Assembly: GCA_916048095.2 (NCBI GenBank)
Contig: OU696588.1
Location: 7,184,501-7,248,500, forward strand
DNA length: 64,000 nucleotides
From: Sacculina carcini
Lineage: Eukaryota; Arthropoda; Thecostraca; Sacculinidae
Direction: 5' to 3'
A program made the position numbers and the translations under genes. Below the pieces are notes generated by a model that searched no databases, had not been told where the DNA came from, and saw nothing but the letters and a program-made list of their open reading frames with translations. Positions 44,817 through 53,824 of the stretch are shown one piece after another; positions within the stretch are counted from its first letter, which is position 1, and each line of letters opens with the position of its first letter.

Positions 44817-45549
44817 GAGTTGGAGAGGAGGCTGGTGCACACCGCTTCTCCTTCTCGTTTAACGTACATACCGCTTCAACGTGTCCTTTTTCACCGCAAC
44901 GATAGCATACGATTTGAATCGGTTTCCTAGACTTACAATTCCTCGATTTGTGGCCTGCGCGTCCACACTGGAAGCATTTCAGGGTTGCTCCAAACGAATA
45001 ATCTGACACGGAGGTGGTGCTTGCGCTATCCAAGTCCGACAAAATAGTACGGGCCCTCTCGATGACGTCCTTGAATTTCATCCCTTCTAGATTCACGTTG
45101 GCTCTTAAAACCTCCCGCACTCTGACCGGTAGGCCTCTGAGAAACGCACACGTCAACGTCAGATCTCCAGTGATTCCGCAACTGGCACCCAATTTCTCCA
45201 AATCTGATGCAAAAACGTCGACAACCTCGTCATCCCTGAGTTTTCGCTCTACACATCGGTCCAACGATGTGTACGGATCAAGACCAAAGGCTCGCTGCAA
45301 TGCGGAACACACTTTGTCCACGTTCAACTGGTCCTCGTAACTGAGACGGTCAACAACGGCATAAGCGTTTCCAGTCAATCTCATCATGACCACCGTCGCT
45401 ATGTCATTGACGCCTCGCAGTCTACACATCTTCCTGACTTTGCCTAGCCATTCTGACGGGTCGCCCTTGCTGTCATATTCTGGGATGAGTCGGATATCCA
45501 GAGACGAATTCCCGCTGACAATTCCTTCCTCGATATTCCGACTTGCCAT
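44812..45549 (-). CDS. gag: Gag of family B (old copy)
   Basis: 245 residues starting at the ATG at 45549, 16 bases after the LTR. The capsid-like part has GDPSEWLGKVRKMC and FLRGLPVRVREVL. Two CCHC knuckles end the protein (CFQCGRAGHKSRNC and CYRCGEKGHVEAVC). The frame is fully open even though pol of the same copy is ruined. It is nearly identical to the Gag at 53087-53824. Confidence 0.85.
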   Translation of the reverse strand: MASRNIEEGIVSGNSSLDIRLIPEYDSKGDPSEWLGKVRKMCRLRGVNDIATVVMMRLTGNAYAVVDRLSYEDQLNVDKVCSALQRAFGLDPYTSLDRCVERKLRDDEVVDVFASDLEKLGASCGITGDLTLTCAFLRGLPVRVREVLRANVNLEGMKFKDVIERARTILSDLDSASTTSVSDYSFGATLKCFQCGRAGHKSRNCKSRKPIQIVCYRCGEKGHVEAVCTLNEKEKRCAPASSPTQ

Positions 45550-45565
45550 GATTGCCGAAATAGCT

Positions 45566-45982
45566 TGTAACAGATGTATATATTCGGAACGATACGCGAA
45601 AAATTATATGACACGAATAACAGCACAACAAAGCATTACACGCAGGGCACACTACTCGCAGGCACACTACTCACAATACAACACTACTCGCGACACAACA
45701 CTTCTCGCAAACAGCACCAACGCGACGCCTCGCTCCCCCAACACATACTGCCTCATCCAGTCGCTCGCCAAACTACAGACACACATACATACGCAATACG
45801 CTCGTACGCACGGCATCATCGTCACCATGGCAACGTACCGCATGACGCATGACACCCGTTGCAACACACAACGCTCTTTACACCGCTCGCTCTGCTATCA
45901 CTCATATGCGCCCGTTTCAAGGACGAACGCACGCGCATAAACGCCAACGCTGCTTCGCGACCACCATCACTGATTTACCACA
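45566..45982 (-). repeat. Family B (old copy) 5' LTR
   Basis: Reverse complement begins TGTGGTAAAT and ends CTGTTACA, like the 413-base LTRs at 52658 and 56735. Confidence 0.92.
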
Positions 45983-46179
45983 TCCGTCATAAATAAAAAC
46001 TAACTCATACGCTACACTTAACAAAATCAATGTAATGTAAAGCAGAACAACTCAAACAGTGATTCACACATATGACTTATCACATAAACACAAATAGTTA
46101 ACATAACATATCAAAAAATGCATAATATAAGTAATAACAGTATCACGAACTATGCACAAACATATTTCCAACTGCATAT

Positions 46180-46355
46180 TGTAGTGTGTGGCTACACCGC
46201 CAGAGGGCGCGAGGGTATTAGGCGTGGGTGACGCTAACGGCCGTCAGCCAGTGTGTGTACAGCAGTGGTGGTGTGTGTGTCGTGGCGTTGTATAATTCTA
46301 TTGTTGTTGTATTGTTATTGTTATTGTTGTGTTGAGTGCTATAATATATCGTACA
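46180..46355 (+). repeat. Family C 5' LTR
   Basis: Begins TGTAGTGTGTGG and ends ATATATCGTACA. It contains (TTG/TTA)n-rich sequence near its end. Confidence 0.93.
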
Positions 46356-46375
46356 TAGCGCAGCCGCTGCGATAC
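46356..46375 (+). promoter_or_regulatory. Primer-site region of family C, no TGG, hairpin-forming
   Basis: TAGCGCAGCCGCTGCGATA follows the LTR directly. There is no TGG start. CGCAG and CTGCG can pair around a CCG loop. The primer is unknown; self-priming or a tRNA fragment are both open. Confidence 0.4.
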
Positions 46376-46441
46376 GACCAACAGCAGAAGCTGGACCACC
46401 TCACAGAGTTGGTGACTCAGCTCGCTCGCCAGCAGCTCGCA

Positions 46442-47827
46442 ATGGCAGCCCCCGCCAGCTCGCCTGCAGTCGCCCCACACACCATGGCTCATTGTCAGCC
46501 ACCAACCCGTCTGGCCTACGCCGCATCGGCAGCCGACTTCACCTCCTGGAAGGAGCGCGTGCTGGCGTACACCACACTGTCAAGTATTGAAAGCCTGAGC
46601 CCTGCCCAGCAGCAAGCGCTGCTCACGAAACTGCTGGACGACGAGTGGTGCCGCGTCATCCGCCACTCACTGACGCTGCCGGCGACGGCTGATTTGCCCG
46701 CCTGTATCCGCCTATTGGAGGAGCATCAGCAGTCGCGGCAGAATGTGCTGGTGGAACGCCGGCGATTTTTCACCCGCCGTCAGCGGGACGGCGAGAATGT
46801 GGGCGAATTTCTGCGCTCTCTGCGAGAAATTGCCGCCAGCTGCGATTTTTGCCCTGCCTGCCGCGACGAGCGTCTTCGCGATCAGTTAGTCATGGGGACA
46901 GCCGACTCTGCTGCCCTGCACCAACTCCTGCAGGTCGCACACAAAGACTTGACGCTGAAAAAGGCAACGCAGGTATGTCAAACGGCTGAGTCTGCCCGCC
47001 AGGACGCTGCAGCCATGCGGAACACCGGACCCGATGTGGCTGATTCTTCTGCTGCCCGCGCAGAGGTCGCCACTGTAAGCCATCTGCAACCGCGCATGTG
47101 CAACGCGCATGCGCACAGCAATGACTCCGTCCCGTGCGTCCGCTGTGGTGGGCACCACCAGACAGTACCGTGCCGCGCTGCGGAGAGCATGTGTCGTCGC
47201 TGTGGAAAACGCGGGCATTACTCGCGCGTCTGTCGCTCATCGCAGCCCGGTACCCGTCGTCGTAGAGATAATTTTCCCCGTGACGTCGCCGATGAAGTTG
47301 ATGAGGAGAACACACTAGATATGTGCCCGTATATCGGTGATGTAGTTGATGGCCAAAAACACACGCGCTTAACCGCCGTTCACATTGCCGTTTCCGCAGA
47401 GGGCCGCGCGCCGCGCGAGATCAAGTGGCGATGCGACTCTGGCGCCGATGTGTCTGTAATTGACACTGGGGTTGCGCAGCAGCTCGGAGTGGCCGCCAGT
47501 AGCTTGCGCCCACCGTCGTCGCGCCTGCGTGTTGCCAACGGTCATTTGCTGCTGTGTCTGGGCACGTGCGAGGCAGTCTTGCGACTCGGTGATGCATCCT
47601 GCCGCTCCACTCTGTACGTGGTGCCGTCAGTGCGCTGTGCTCTGCTCTGCTGGCGAGACGCAGTGGAGCTGCGTCTACTGCACCGGGAGTTCCCTCGGCA
47701 GATGTCTCGCGAACAGCACCAGCAGGTGGCCGCTGGACCGGCAGCCACACCTCAACAATGCCCGCGCTGGACAAGCACAGCTCAGCCAACAGCGGCGGAT
47801 GTCGTGCGCACAGCGAGCAGCTTATAG
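46442..47827 (+). CDS. gag: Gag-protease of family C
   Basis: 461 residues from the ATG at 46442; the longer open frame from 46253 begins inside the LTR and would add a hydrophobic stretch that is LTR sequence. The Gag region has FTSWKERVLAY and RRFFTRRQRDGENVGEFLRSLREIA, then two knuckles (CVRCGGHHQTVPC and CRRCGKRGHYSRVC) at about 47137-47235. The aspartic protease CDSGADVSVID is at about 47431. Pol follows in the -1 frame from 47758, a 70-base overlap. Confidence 0.88.
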   Translation: MAAPASSPAVAPHTMAHCQPPTRLAYAASAADFTSWKERVLAYTTLSSIESLSPAQQQALLTKLLDDEWCRVIRHSLTLPATADLPACIRLLEEHQQSRQNVLVERRRFFTRRQRDGENVGEFLRSLREIAASCDFCPACRDERLRDQLVMGTADSAALHQLLQVAHKDLTLKKATQVCQTAESARQDAAAMRNTGPDVADSSAARAEVATVSHLQPRMCNAHAHSNDSVPCVRCGGHHQTVPCRAAESMCRRCGKRGHYSRVCRSSQPGTRRRRDNFPRDVADEVDEENTLDMCPYIGDVVDGQKHTRLTAVHIAVSAEGRAPREIKWRCDSGADVSVIDTGVAQQLGVAASSLRPPSSRLRVANGHLLLCLGTCEAVLRLGDASCRSTLYVVPSVRCALLCWRDAVELRLLHREFPRQMSREQHQQVAAGPAATPQQCPRWTSTAQPTAADVVRTASSL

Positions 47828-50693
47828 CGGCCTTCCCTCGTGTGTTCTCCACGGACGGTCCTCTCCGGGAGATGAAAGGCGGCGCAATGCGGATCGATCT
47901 GCGCGATGACGCGGTGCCGTACAACGTGACGGCTCCCCGCTCCGTGCCGTTGTGTCATCGCGCCCAGGCACAACAGCAGCTGGAGCTGCTTCAGCAGCAC
48001 GGCGTAATCGAGCCGGTTTCCCACCCGACAGATTGGTGCTCACCCATCGTCGTTGTCGGCAAGCGCAAGGCAGACGGCACGCCAAACGGCTGTGGGCTCA
48101 CGGTGGACTTCACACGCCTCAACCGCTTCTTTCGCCGGCCTACACATCCGGTTCGCTCGCCTGTGGAGGCTGTCAGCAGTATGGGCCTCGGCAATCGGTG
48201 GTTCACCCAGGTGGACGCATTAGAAGGGTACTTTCAGGTGCCCTTGCGGCGCGAGCACCGAGACCTCACCACCTTCATCACCCCGTGGGGCCGATTCAGG
48301 TTCTGTCGCGCGCCTATGTCTCCAGCGGCCTGGCCTATGGCCTGGTCTCCAGCGGCGACGAATTCAACCAACGCGGCGACGTCGCCTTGTCTGGCCTACC
48401 CGACTCCTGCAAGATCGTGGACGACGTGCTGGTGTATACCGCCAGCTACGACGAGCATCTGCAGCGAGTCTGGCAGCTGCTACAACGCTTCGACGACGCC
48501 GGCGTTACGTTGAATCTGCAAAAATTTATGTTCGCCGCCACTTCCGCCAATTTCTGTGGATTCCACATCAACGCCTCTGGATTTACCGTCGACCACAAGA
48601 AAATACGAGCCCTCGCAGAATTTCCCGCACCGACGGACCTTACATCCCTGCGGTCCTTTCTCGGTTTGGCGAACCAGTTCGGTGACTTCTCGGACTCCAT
48701 CGCCTCCGCTGCTGAGCCCCTGCGTCAGCTGCTTCGCAAAGGCGTTGAGTGGCAGTGGACAACACAGAACGATGCGGCTTTCACGGCGGTCAAGCGCGCG
48801 TTGGCCAGCCCTCCTGTGCTTGGTCACTTCGACCCAACGCGGCCCACAATGCTGGAGACGGATGCAGCACGTGAGAAAGGTCTCGGATTCGTTCTTCGCC
48901 AGCGGGATGATCAAGGCCGTTGGCAGCTGATCCAGTTTGGGTCGCGATTTGTGTCCGACACCTATAGCAGGTAAGCTGTGTGTGAGTTGGAGATGCTGGC
49001 AGTTGTGTGGGCATGTCAGAAATGCCACCAGTATCTGGCTGGCCTCCCCACGTTCAGTGTGGTCACCGATCACAAGCCTCTCGTTCCGATACTGAACGAG
49101 AAGGCACTCGGAGACATCTCCAACCCGCGCCTGCAACGTATGCGACAGCGTCTGCTGCACCTGACTTTTGTCGCTAGCTGGAGACCGGGTGCAAAGCACA
49201 ACATCGCCGACGCTCTGTCGCGCGCACCTTCCCAGCCTGCTGATGCTGACGCTGACGTTGACGAGTGCTCGTCTGGATTCTTCGTCCAGACGCTGGACGC
49301 GTTCACAGACGCAGACGACCTGGGTCATCGCACGTGACCGATTGACAACACCCTGGAGGCGGTGCGAGCTGCGTCTCTGGCCGACGATGAGTGTCGCCAA
49401 TTGATGACGTACGTGCTGGGCGGTTTACCTCAGCACAAACATCTGCTGCCCGCCAGTCTCCACCCATTCTGGGGCGTGCGCGACCAGCTCACTGCCGACC
49501 ATGGGCTGATCCTGGTCGGCTGCTGCCTGCTTGTGCCCAGGTGTTTGCGGAAGGACACCCTCCGTCGGCTCCACGACGGTCACCAGGGGCAGGCCAGGAC
49601 TGTGCAACGCGCACGGCAGACTGTCTTCTGGCCGGGCCTGAACAACGAAATCGCCACTGCCGTAGCATCGTGCCGAAAATGTCTGCAGTACAAAGACAGC
49701 CAGCAAATAGAGCCATACCTGACGGAACCGCACCCGACAAGTCCTTTCGAATCGGTGTCCGCGGATTTTTTCCAACACGCAGGAAAGACCTACCTCGTGT
49801 ACGCGGACCGGTTCTCCAACTGGCCACTGGTGTTCGACTGTGGCCGTGACACCTCGGCTCATCAGCTGGTGAAGATGTTCCGACATGTGTTCGCCATGAC
49901 GGGGGTTCCGACCATACTGTCGTCAGACGGCGGTCCACAGTTCACGGCGCGCCACACCGCCGAATTTCTGCGACTTTGGCACATACACCATCGTGTCTCC
50001 AGTCCGCACTTCCCGTCTTCTAATGGGCACGCTGAGTCCGCCGTGAAACGGGTGAAGCGGCTCATTCAGAAGGCGGCGCACGACGGGAACATCGACACAG
50101 ACGCCTTTGTCGCCGGTCTGTTGGAGCTGTGCAACGCGCCGGGAGCCGATGGTCGCTCCCCCGCGCAGCTTTTGTACGGCCGCCCCGTGTCGTCCGCCGT
50201 TCCCGCGCATCCACGCTCGTTTCTGCCGGAGTGGCAGCCGCCCACCGCTGAATGCGACCGGCGAGCGGCGAGCTTACACAACAAGCAGGTCGCCCAATAC
50301 AACCGGTCGGCTAAGGTGTTGCCGCCGTTGCGGCCCGGCACTACGGTGGCTCTCCAGGACCCGACATCCGGTCGCTGGGACCGGACTGGCGTGGTGGCCA
50401 TGACTGGCCGTCGCCGCCAGTACGCTGTGCGCCTGCCTCACGCGGTCTCTACTGGCGCAACCGTAGACACCTGCGACCAGCAGCCAACACACCCTCGCCC
50501 CTGGTACAGCCGCCGCTCGAAGTGCAGCCGCCGCCATCTGTTGGCACGGCGCCGCTACCGTCGCAGGAGGCCAGAAGCAGACCCGCATCACCGCCGCCGC
50601 CGCCGGGGGAGAATGTGGGCGGTACATCGGAGGCCTCACGAACCCCGCAATTCCGCCGGAGCGCCCGAACACGCAGACCACCGTCGCATCTGA
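47758..50693 (+). pseudogene. pol: Pol of family C with frame change and two stops
   Basis: The RT N-terminus (47758 to about 48320) has GLTVDFTRLNRFFRRP and FTQVDALEGYFQVPL. The frame then changes at a local duplication of TCTCCAGCGGC. The palm reads KIVDDVLVYT (VDD) and the thumb FLGLANQFG. RNase H (METDAAREKGLG) is followed by TAA at 48972-48974, then VVTDHKPLV and ADALSRA. TGA occurs at about 49335. Integrase (49362-50693) is open: HDGHQGQARTVQRARQ ... CRKCLQY, then SADFFQHAGKTYLVYADRFS, LSSDGGPQF and NGHAESAVKR. Confidence 0.87.
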
Positions 50694-50745
50694 GCGAGTA
50701 CGTCTGCAGAGCCGACAGCGCCCCCTCCACCACTTGAAGGCGAGA

Positions 50746-50921
50746 TGTAGTGTGTGGCTACACCGCCAGAGGGCGCGAGGGTATTAGGCGTGGGTGACGC
50801 TAACGGCCGTCAGCCAGTGTGTGTACAGCAGTGGTGGTGTGTGTGTCGTGGCGTTGTATCATTCTATTGTTGTTGTATTGTTATTGTTATTGTTGTGTTG
50901 AGTGCTATAATATATCGCACA
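50746..50921 (+). repeat. Family C 3' LTR
   Basis: Matches the 5' LTR except at two positions. The purine stretch GAAGGCGAGA (50736-50745) precedes it. Confidence 0.93.
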
Positions 50922-50926
50922 CATAT

Positions 50927-51459
50927 GATATAACATTGTACGAAAATACCGAATACGTACCTGAACATAAGACACCCTTGATATCTAATGCCCTCCTTGA
51001 AAACCTTGGCAGTTCTTCACAATACGTTCAAAGTAAGCAATTGCCCATATGCTAACGACTAACACTAAAGACGCCAAACGATGTTTTACAGTGCTGCCAG
51101 ACTAACGCTAGTTACACTTTCTGCCGTCAGAGGGCGCTAGCTGAACAGTGGAGGGAGCGCGCCTGTTAGCTCCGCCTCCATTTTGTTTAGCGCAAATAGG
51201 GTAGTGCCAACGCCAACGCCACCCAGATACAGGCCCTTTCACGAAAGTATGACGTCATCGATAGCGGTCGCTTCACTCGTACGGGCGATACGCGTTGTTA
51301 TTAGAAATTGTGCTTAGTACGGGTGTAGAAGCTTCAAATTGCAAATGGAAAAACCGAATATATTTAAAACAACATAGGCACATCACAGGCATACAACAAC
51401 TACACATGAGACAACGTAGACAGTTTTCGTTTCAAATTTTTGGCACAAATACATGAATT
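50927..51459. other. No gene; probable 3' flank of the P-like element
   Basis: Downstream of the P-like transposase stop on the minus strand. No terminal inverted repeat could be matched with the other side (beyond 62543). A CAGAGGGCGC word here (about 51127) also occurs in the family C LTRs. Confidence 0.4.
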
Positions 51460-52218
51460 TCAATCGGAACAATAATTATTAAGAAGAACGTTCACACTCG
51501 CCCACATAATTTTTTCTACAACTGAATCTAGGTTATGGTTGTTAACACAATGCGAGGTATTAAACATGATTCCGTGGTCATTGAGCTGTTGCAAAATGTG
51601 AAAAAGAGCAATTTCCCTTTGCCTACCTACAGTCGAAAACTCCTTAAACTCAAAACACTTTTTAACAGTTAAATAAGAAAACATGACAATATTAACAACG
51701 GTATCACTTGGATAAAATAAACATCCTCTATCTATACCTTTAACATAGGAAGAACGTTCTGGTGATATTGGTTCATTTTTTGTAGTTAAGATAGTTTTGC
51801 ATGAATCACACTGTTTTTTTATTTAAATAGAATAGGAGCAATAACCGGCTACATAAACAATGACAGGGAGATGTTTATAACAATTTTCGATATCTGCACT
51901 ACAAATATTAATAATAAAACCTTCGGCTGCCTGTCTTAATCTATCGGGATGGTATTCTAGTGAGCATGTAGCATCTTTTAGTGTGATACTACCTTTGAAC
52001 ACGGGCAATTTTAAATCAATCAATGATCTTACTCTGATTTTTTTCTCGCACTCGAATAATTGACGGTTGGGAATATTATAAGTGCAACCTGAAAACCTCA
52101 TGTACTGACCAAACCGCTCCTCCAAACAATCCGTCTGAAGCTTTCCTGGCAAAATGACAAACCTAAACTCATTTACACAATACTGCATGATTTCACAAAG
52201 TGCATGCGTTGTGTGATA
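51460..52218 (-). pseudogene. P/THAP9-like transposase, C-terminal exon
   Basis: Minus-strand coding from the acceptor (CCACAG, ending at 52219) to the stop at 51460. It reads THALCEIMQYC, then ILPGKLQTDCLEERFGQYMRFSG, the best-known P-element transposase motif, with the Glu expected to be one of the catalytic acids. After VYVAGYCSYSI there is a TAA at 51823-51825. The frame then continues with a CDSC zinc-like pair and KGIDRGCLFYPSD, ending with VNVLLNNYC. One nonsense codon in an otherwise clean frame means recent decay or a read-through artefact. Earlier exons lie at 57154-57833 and 62396-62543. Confidence 0.85.
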
Positions 52219-52657
52219 CTGTGGCGTGTGTGTGGTACTTTGACCGCCTCTGCGTATTTTGACCTCTTGTTGTGTGAGTGTATGTATGTGTGTTTGACTG
52301 TAGGCTCGCATTTGTACAAGGTGTATGCACGCGCGTGTGTTGGTTATAGCATTGGCGCCTATACTGTGTATGCTTGTTTGGGTGTATCCTAGCGTTGTAG
52401 TAATGGGTATGTTGCTGTTAGGTTTGCTCGTTCAACTTGTGAGGTCACTGGTCACATTGTGAGGTCAGTGACCTATAAGTCAAGTGCATTCTGTGTGTAC
52501 GCGTGTGAGGCCAGGCAGTCGGTGTGTGTGCTTGGCAGTAAGCGGCTCGTCCTGCGGCGTTGTGTTGCATTTTAGTGACAGTTTTTAATTAGTGTGTCTG
52601 TTTGAATATATCCGTAGTGTTTTTATCAGCCGTGTGGTTGGAGACAGCCAACAATAC
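52219..52657 (-). other. Intron of the P-like transposase (main part)
   Basis: On the minus strand the intron begins GTGTATT at 57154 and ends CCACAG at 52219. Without the gypsy insertion it would be about 440 bases. The coding frame before (LTRETFMA) and after (YHTTHALCEI) joins in the order seen in other P-type transposases. TG-rich. Confidence 0.65.
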
Positions 52658-53070
52658 TGTGGTAAATGAGTGATGGTGGTCGCGAAGCAGCGTTGGCGTT
52701 TATGCGCGTGCGTTCGTCCTTGAAACGGGCGCGTATGAGTGATAGCAGAGCGAGCGGTGGAAAGAGCGTTGTGTGTTGCAACGGGTGTCAGACGTCATGC
52801 GGTACGTTGCCATGGTGACGATGGTGCCGTGCGCACGAGCGTATTGCGTATGTATGTGTGTCTGTAATTTAGCGAGCGACTGGATGAGGCAGTGTGTGTT
52901 GGGGGAGCGAGTCGTCGCGTATGGTGCTGTTTGCGAGAAGTGTTGTGTCGCGAGTTGTATTGTGAATAGTGTGTGTGCGAGTAGTGTGTCTTGCGTATAG
53001 TGCTTTGTTGTGCTGTTATTCGTGTCATATAATTTTTCGCGTATCGTCCCGAATACATACATCTGTTACA
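52658..53070 (+). repeat. Family B (young copy) 5' LTR
   Basis: 413 bases, TGTGGTAAATG to ATCTGTTACA. No difference from 56735-57147 was found by eye. Confidence 0.95.
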
Positions 53071-53082
53071 AGCTATTTCGGC
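53071..53082 (+). promoter_or_regulatory. Unusual primer-site candidate AGCTATTTCGGC
   Basis: Lies between the LTR and the gag ATG (53087). It lacks TGG. It is the exact complement of the first 12 bases of metazoan tRNA-Phe as I remember them (GCCGAAAUAGCU). The old copy has the same 12 bases (complement at 45554-45565), and family A has 11 of them. Confidence 0.55.
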
Positions 53083-53086
53083 AATC

Positions 53087-53824
53087 ATGGCAAGTCGGAA
53101 TATCGAAGAAGGAATTGTCAGCGGGAATTCGTCTCTGGATATCCGACTCATCCCAGAATATGACGGCAAAGGTGACCCGTCAGAATGGCTAGGCAAAGTC
53201 AGAAAGATGTGTAGACTGAGAGGCGTCAATGACGTAGCGACAGTTGTCATGATGAGATTGACTGGAAACGCTTATGCCGTTGTTGACCGTCTCAGTTACG
53301 AGGACCAGTTGAACGTGGACAAAGTGTGTTCTGCATTGCAGCGAGCCTTCGGTCTTGATCCGTACACATCATTGGACCGATTTGTAGAGCGAAAACTCAG
53401 AGATGACGAAGTTGTCGACGTTTTTGCATCAGATTTGGAGAAATTGGGTGCCAGTTGCGGAATCACTGGAGATCTTACGTTGACGTGTGCGTTTCTCAGA
53501 GGCCTACCGGTCAGAGTGCGGGAAGTTTTAAGAGCCAACGCGAATCTAGAAGGGATGAAATTCAAGGACGTCATCGAGAGGGCCCGTACTATTTTGTCGG
53601 ACTTGGATAGCGCAAGCACCACCTCCGTGTCAGATTATTCGTTTGGAGCGACCCTGAAATGCTTCCATTGTGCACGCGCAGGCCACATATCGAGGAATTG
53701 TAAGTCTAGGAAACCGGCTGAAATCATATGCTATCGTTGCGGAGAAAAGGGACACGTTGAAGCGGTATGTACGTTAAACGAGAAGGAGAGGCGGTGTGCG
53801 CCAGCCTCCTCTCCAACTCAGTGA
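53087..53824 (+). CDS. gag: Gag of family B (young copy)
   Basis: 245 residues. N-terminal capsid-like domain with GDPSEWLGKVRKMC; two knuckles at the end, CFHCARAGHISRNC and CYRCGEKGHVEAVC. The first knuckle differs from the old copy (CFQCGRAGHKSRNC) but keeps all ligands. The frame overlaps the protease frame (-1) over 53767-53824. The open state of gag in both copies contrasts with the damaged pol. Confidence 0.88.
   Translation: MASRNIEEGIVSGNSSLDIRLIPEYDGKGDPSEWLGKVRKMCRLRGVNDVATVVMMRLTGNAYAVVDRLSYEDQLNVDKVCSALQRAFGLDPYTSLDRFVERKLRDDEVVDVFASDLEKLGASCGITGDLTLTCAFLRGLPVRVREVLRANANLEGMKFKDVIERARTILSDLDSASTTSVSDYSFGATLKCFHCARAGHISRNCKSRKPAEIICYRCGEKGHVEAVCTLNEKERRCAPASSPTQ

Larger units (their letters stand above)
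41073..45982 (-). mobile_element. Gypsy family B, older copy (minus)
   Basis: LTRs at 45566-45982 (417 bases, upstream in element sense) and 41073-41901 (413-base LTR split by an insertion at 41346-41753). The flanks are CCCGT (41068-41072) and TCCGT (45983-45987), a 5-bp TSD with one mismatch. The LTRs differ at roughly 18 positions by eye, about 4-5 percent, so it is clearly older than the family B copy at 52658-57147. Pol carries at least five stops. Confidence 0.9.
46180..50921 (+). mobile_element. Gypsy family C, complete structure, pol damaged
   Basis: Short LTRs of 176 bases (46180-46355 and 50746-50921) differ at two positions by eye. A perfect 5-bp TSD, CATAT, flanks it (46175-46179 and 50922-50926). 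Gag-protease and pol occupy the interior with a -1 overlap. The lineage is recognised by the RT sequence LTTFITPWGRFRF and the protease CDSGADVSV. Two nonsense codons and a frame change affect pol. Confidence 0.92.

Noticed and set aside
46253..46441. Hydrophobic N-terminus of family C Gag, looking like a signal peptide
   Set aside because: It is LTR sequence (to 46355) and primer region; the ATG at 46442 is the sensible start.
51460..52311. Separate host THAP gene rather than a transposon
   Set aside because: A domesticated gene is possible, but the nonsense codon, the frame change at about 57240 and the internal deletion argue for a dead transposon copy.
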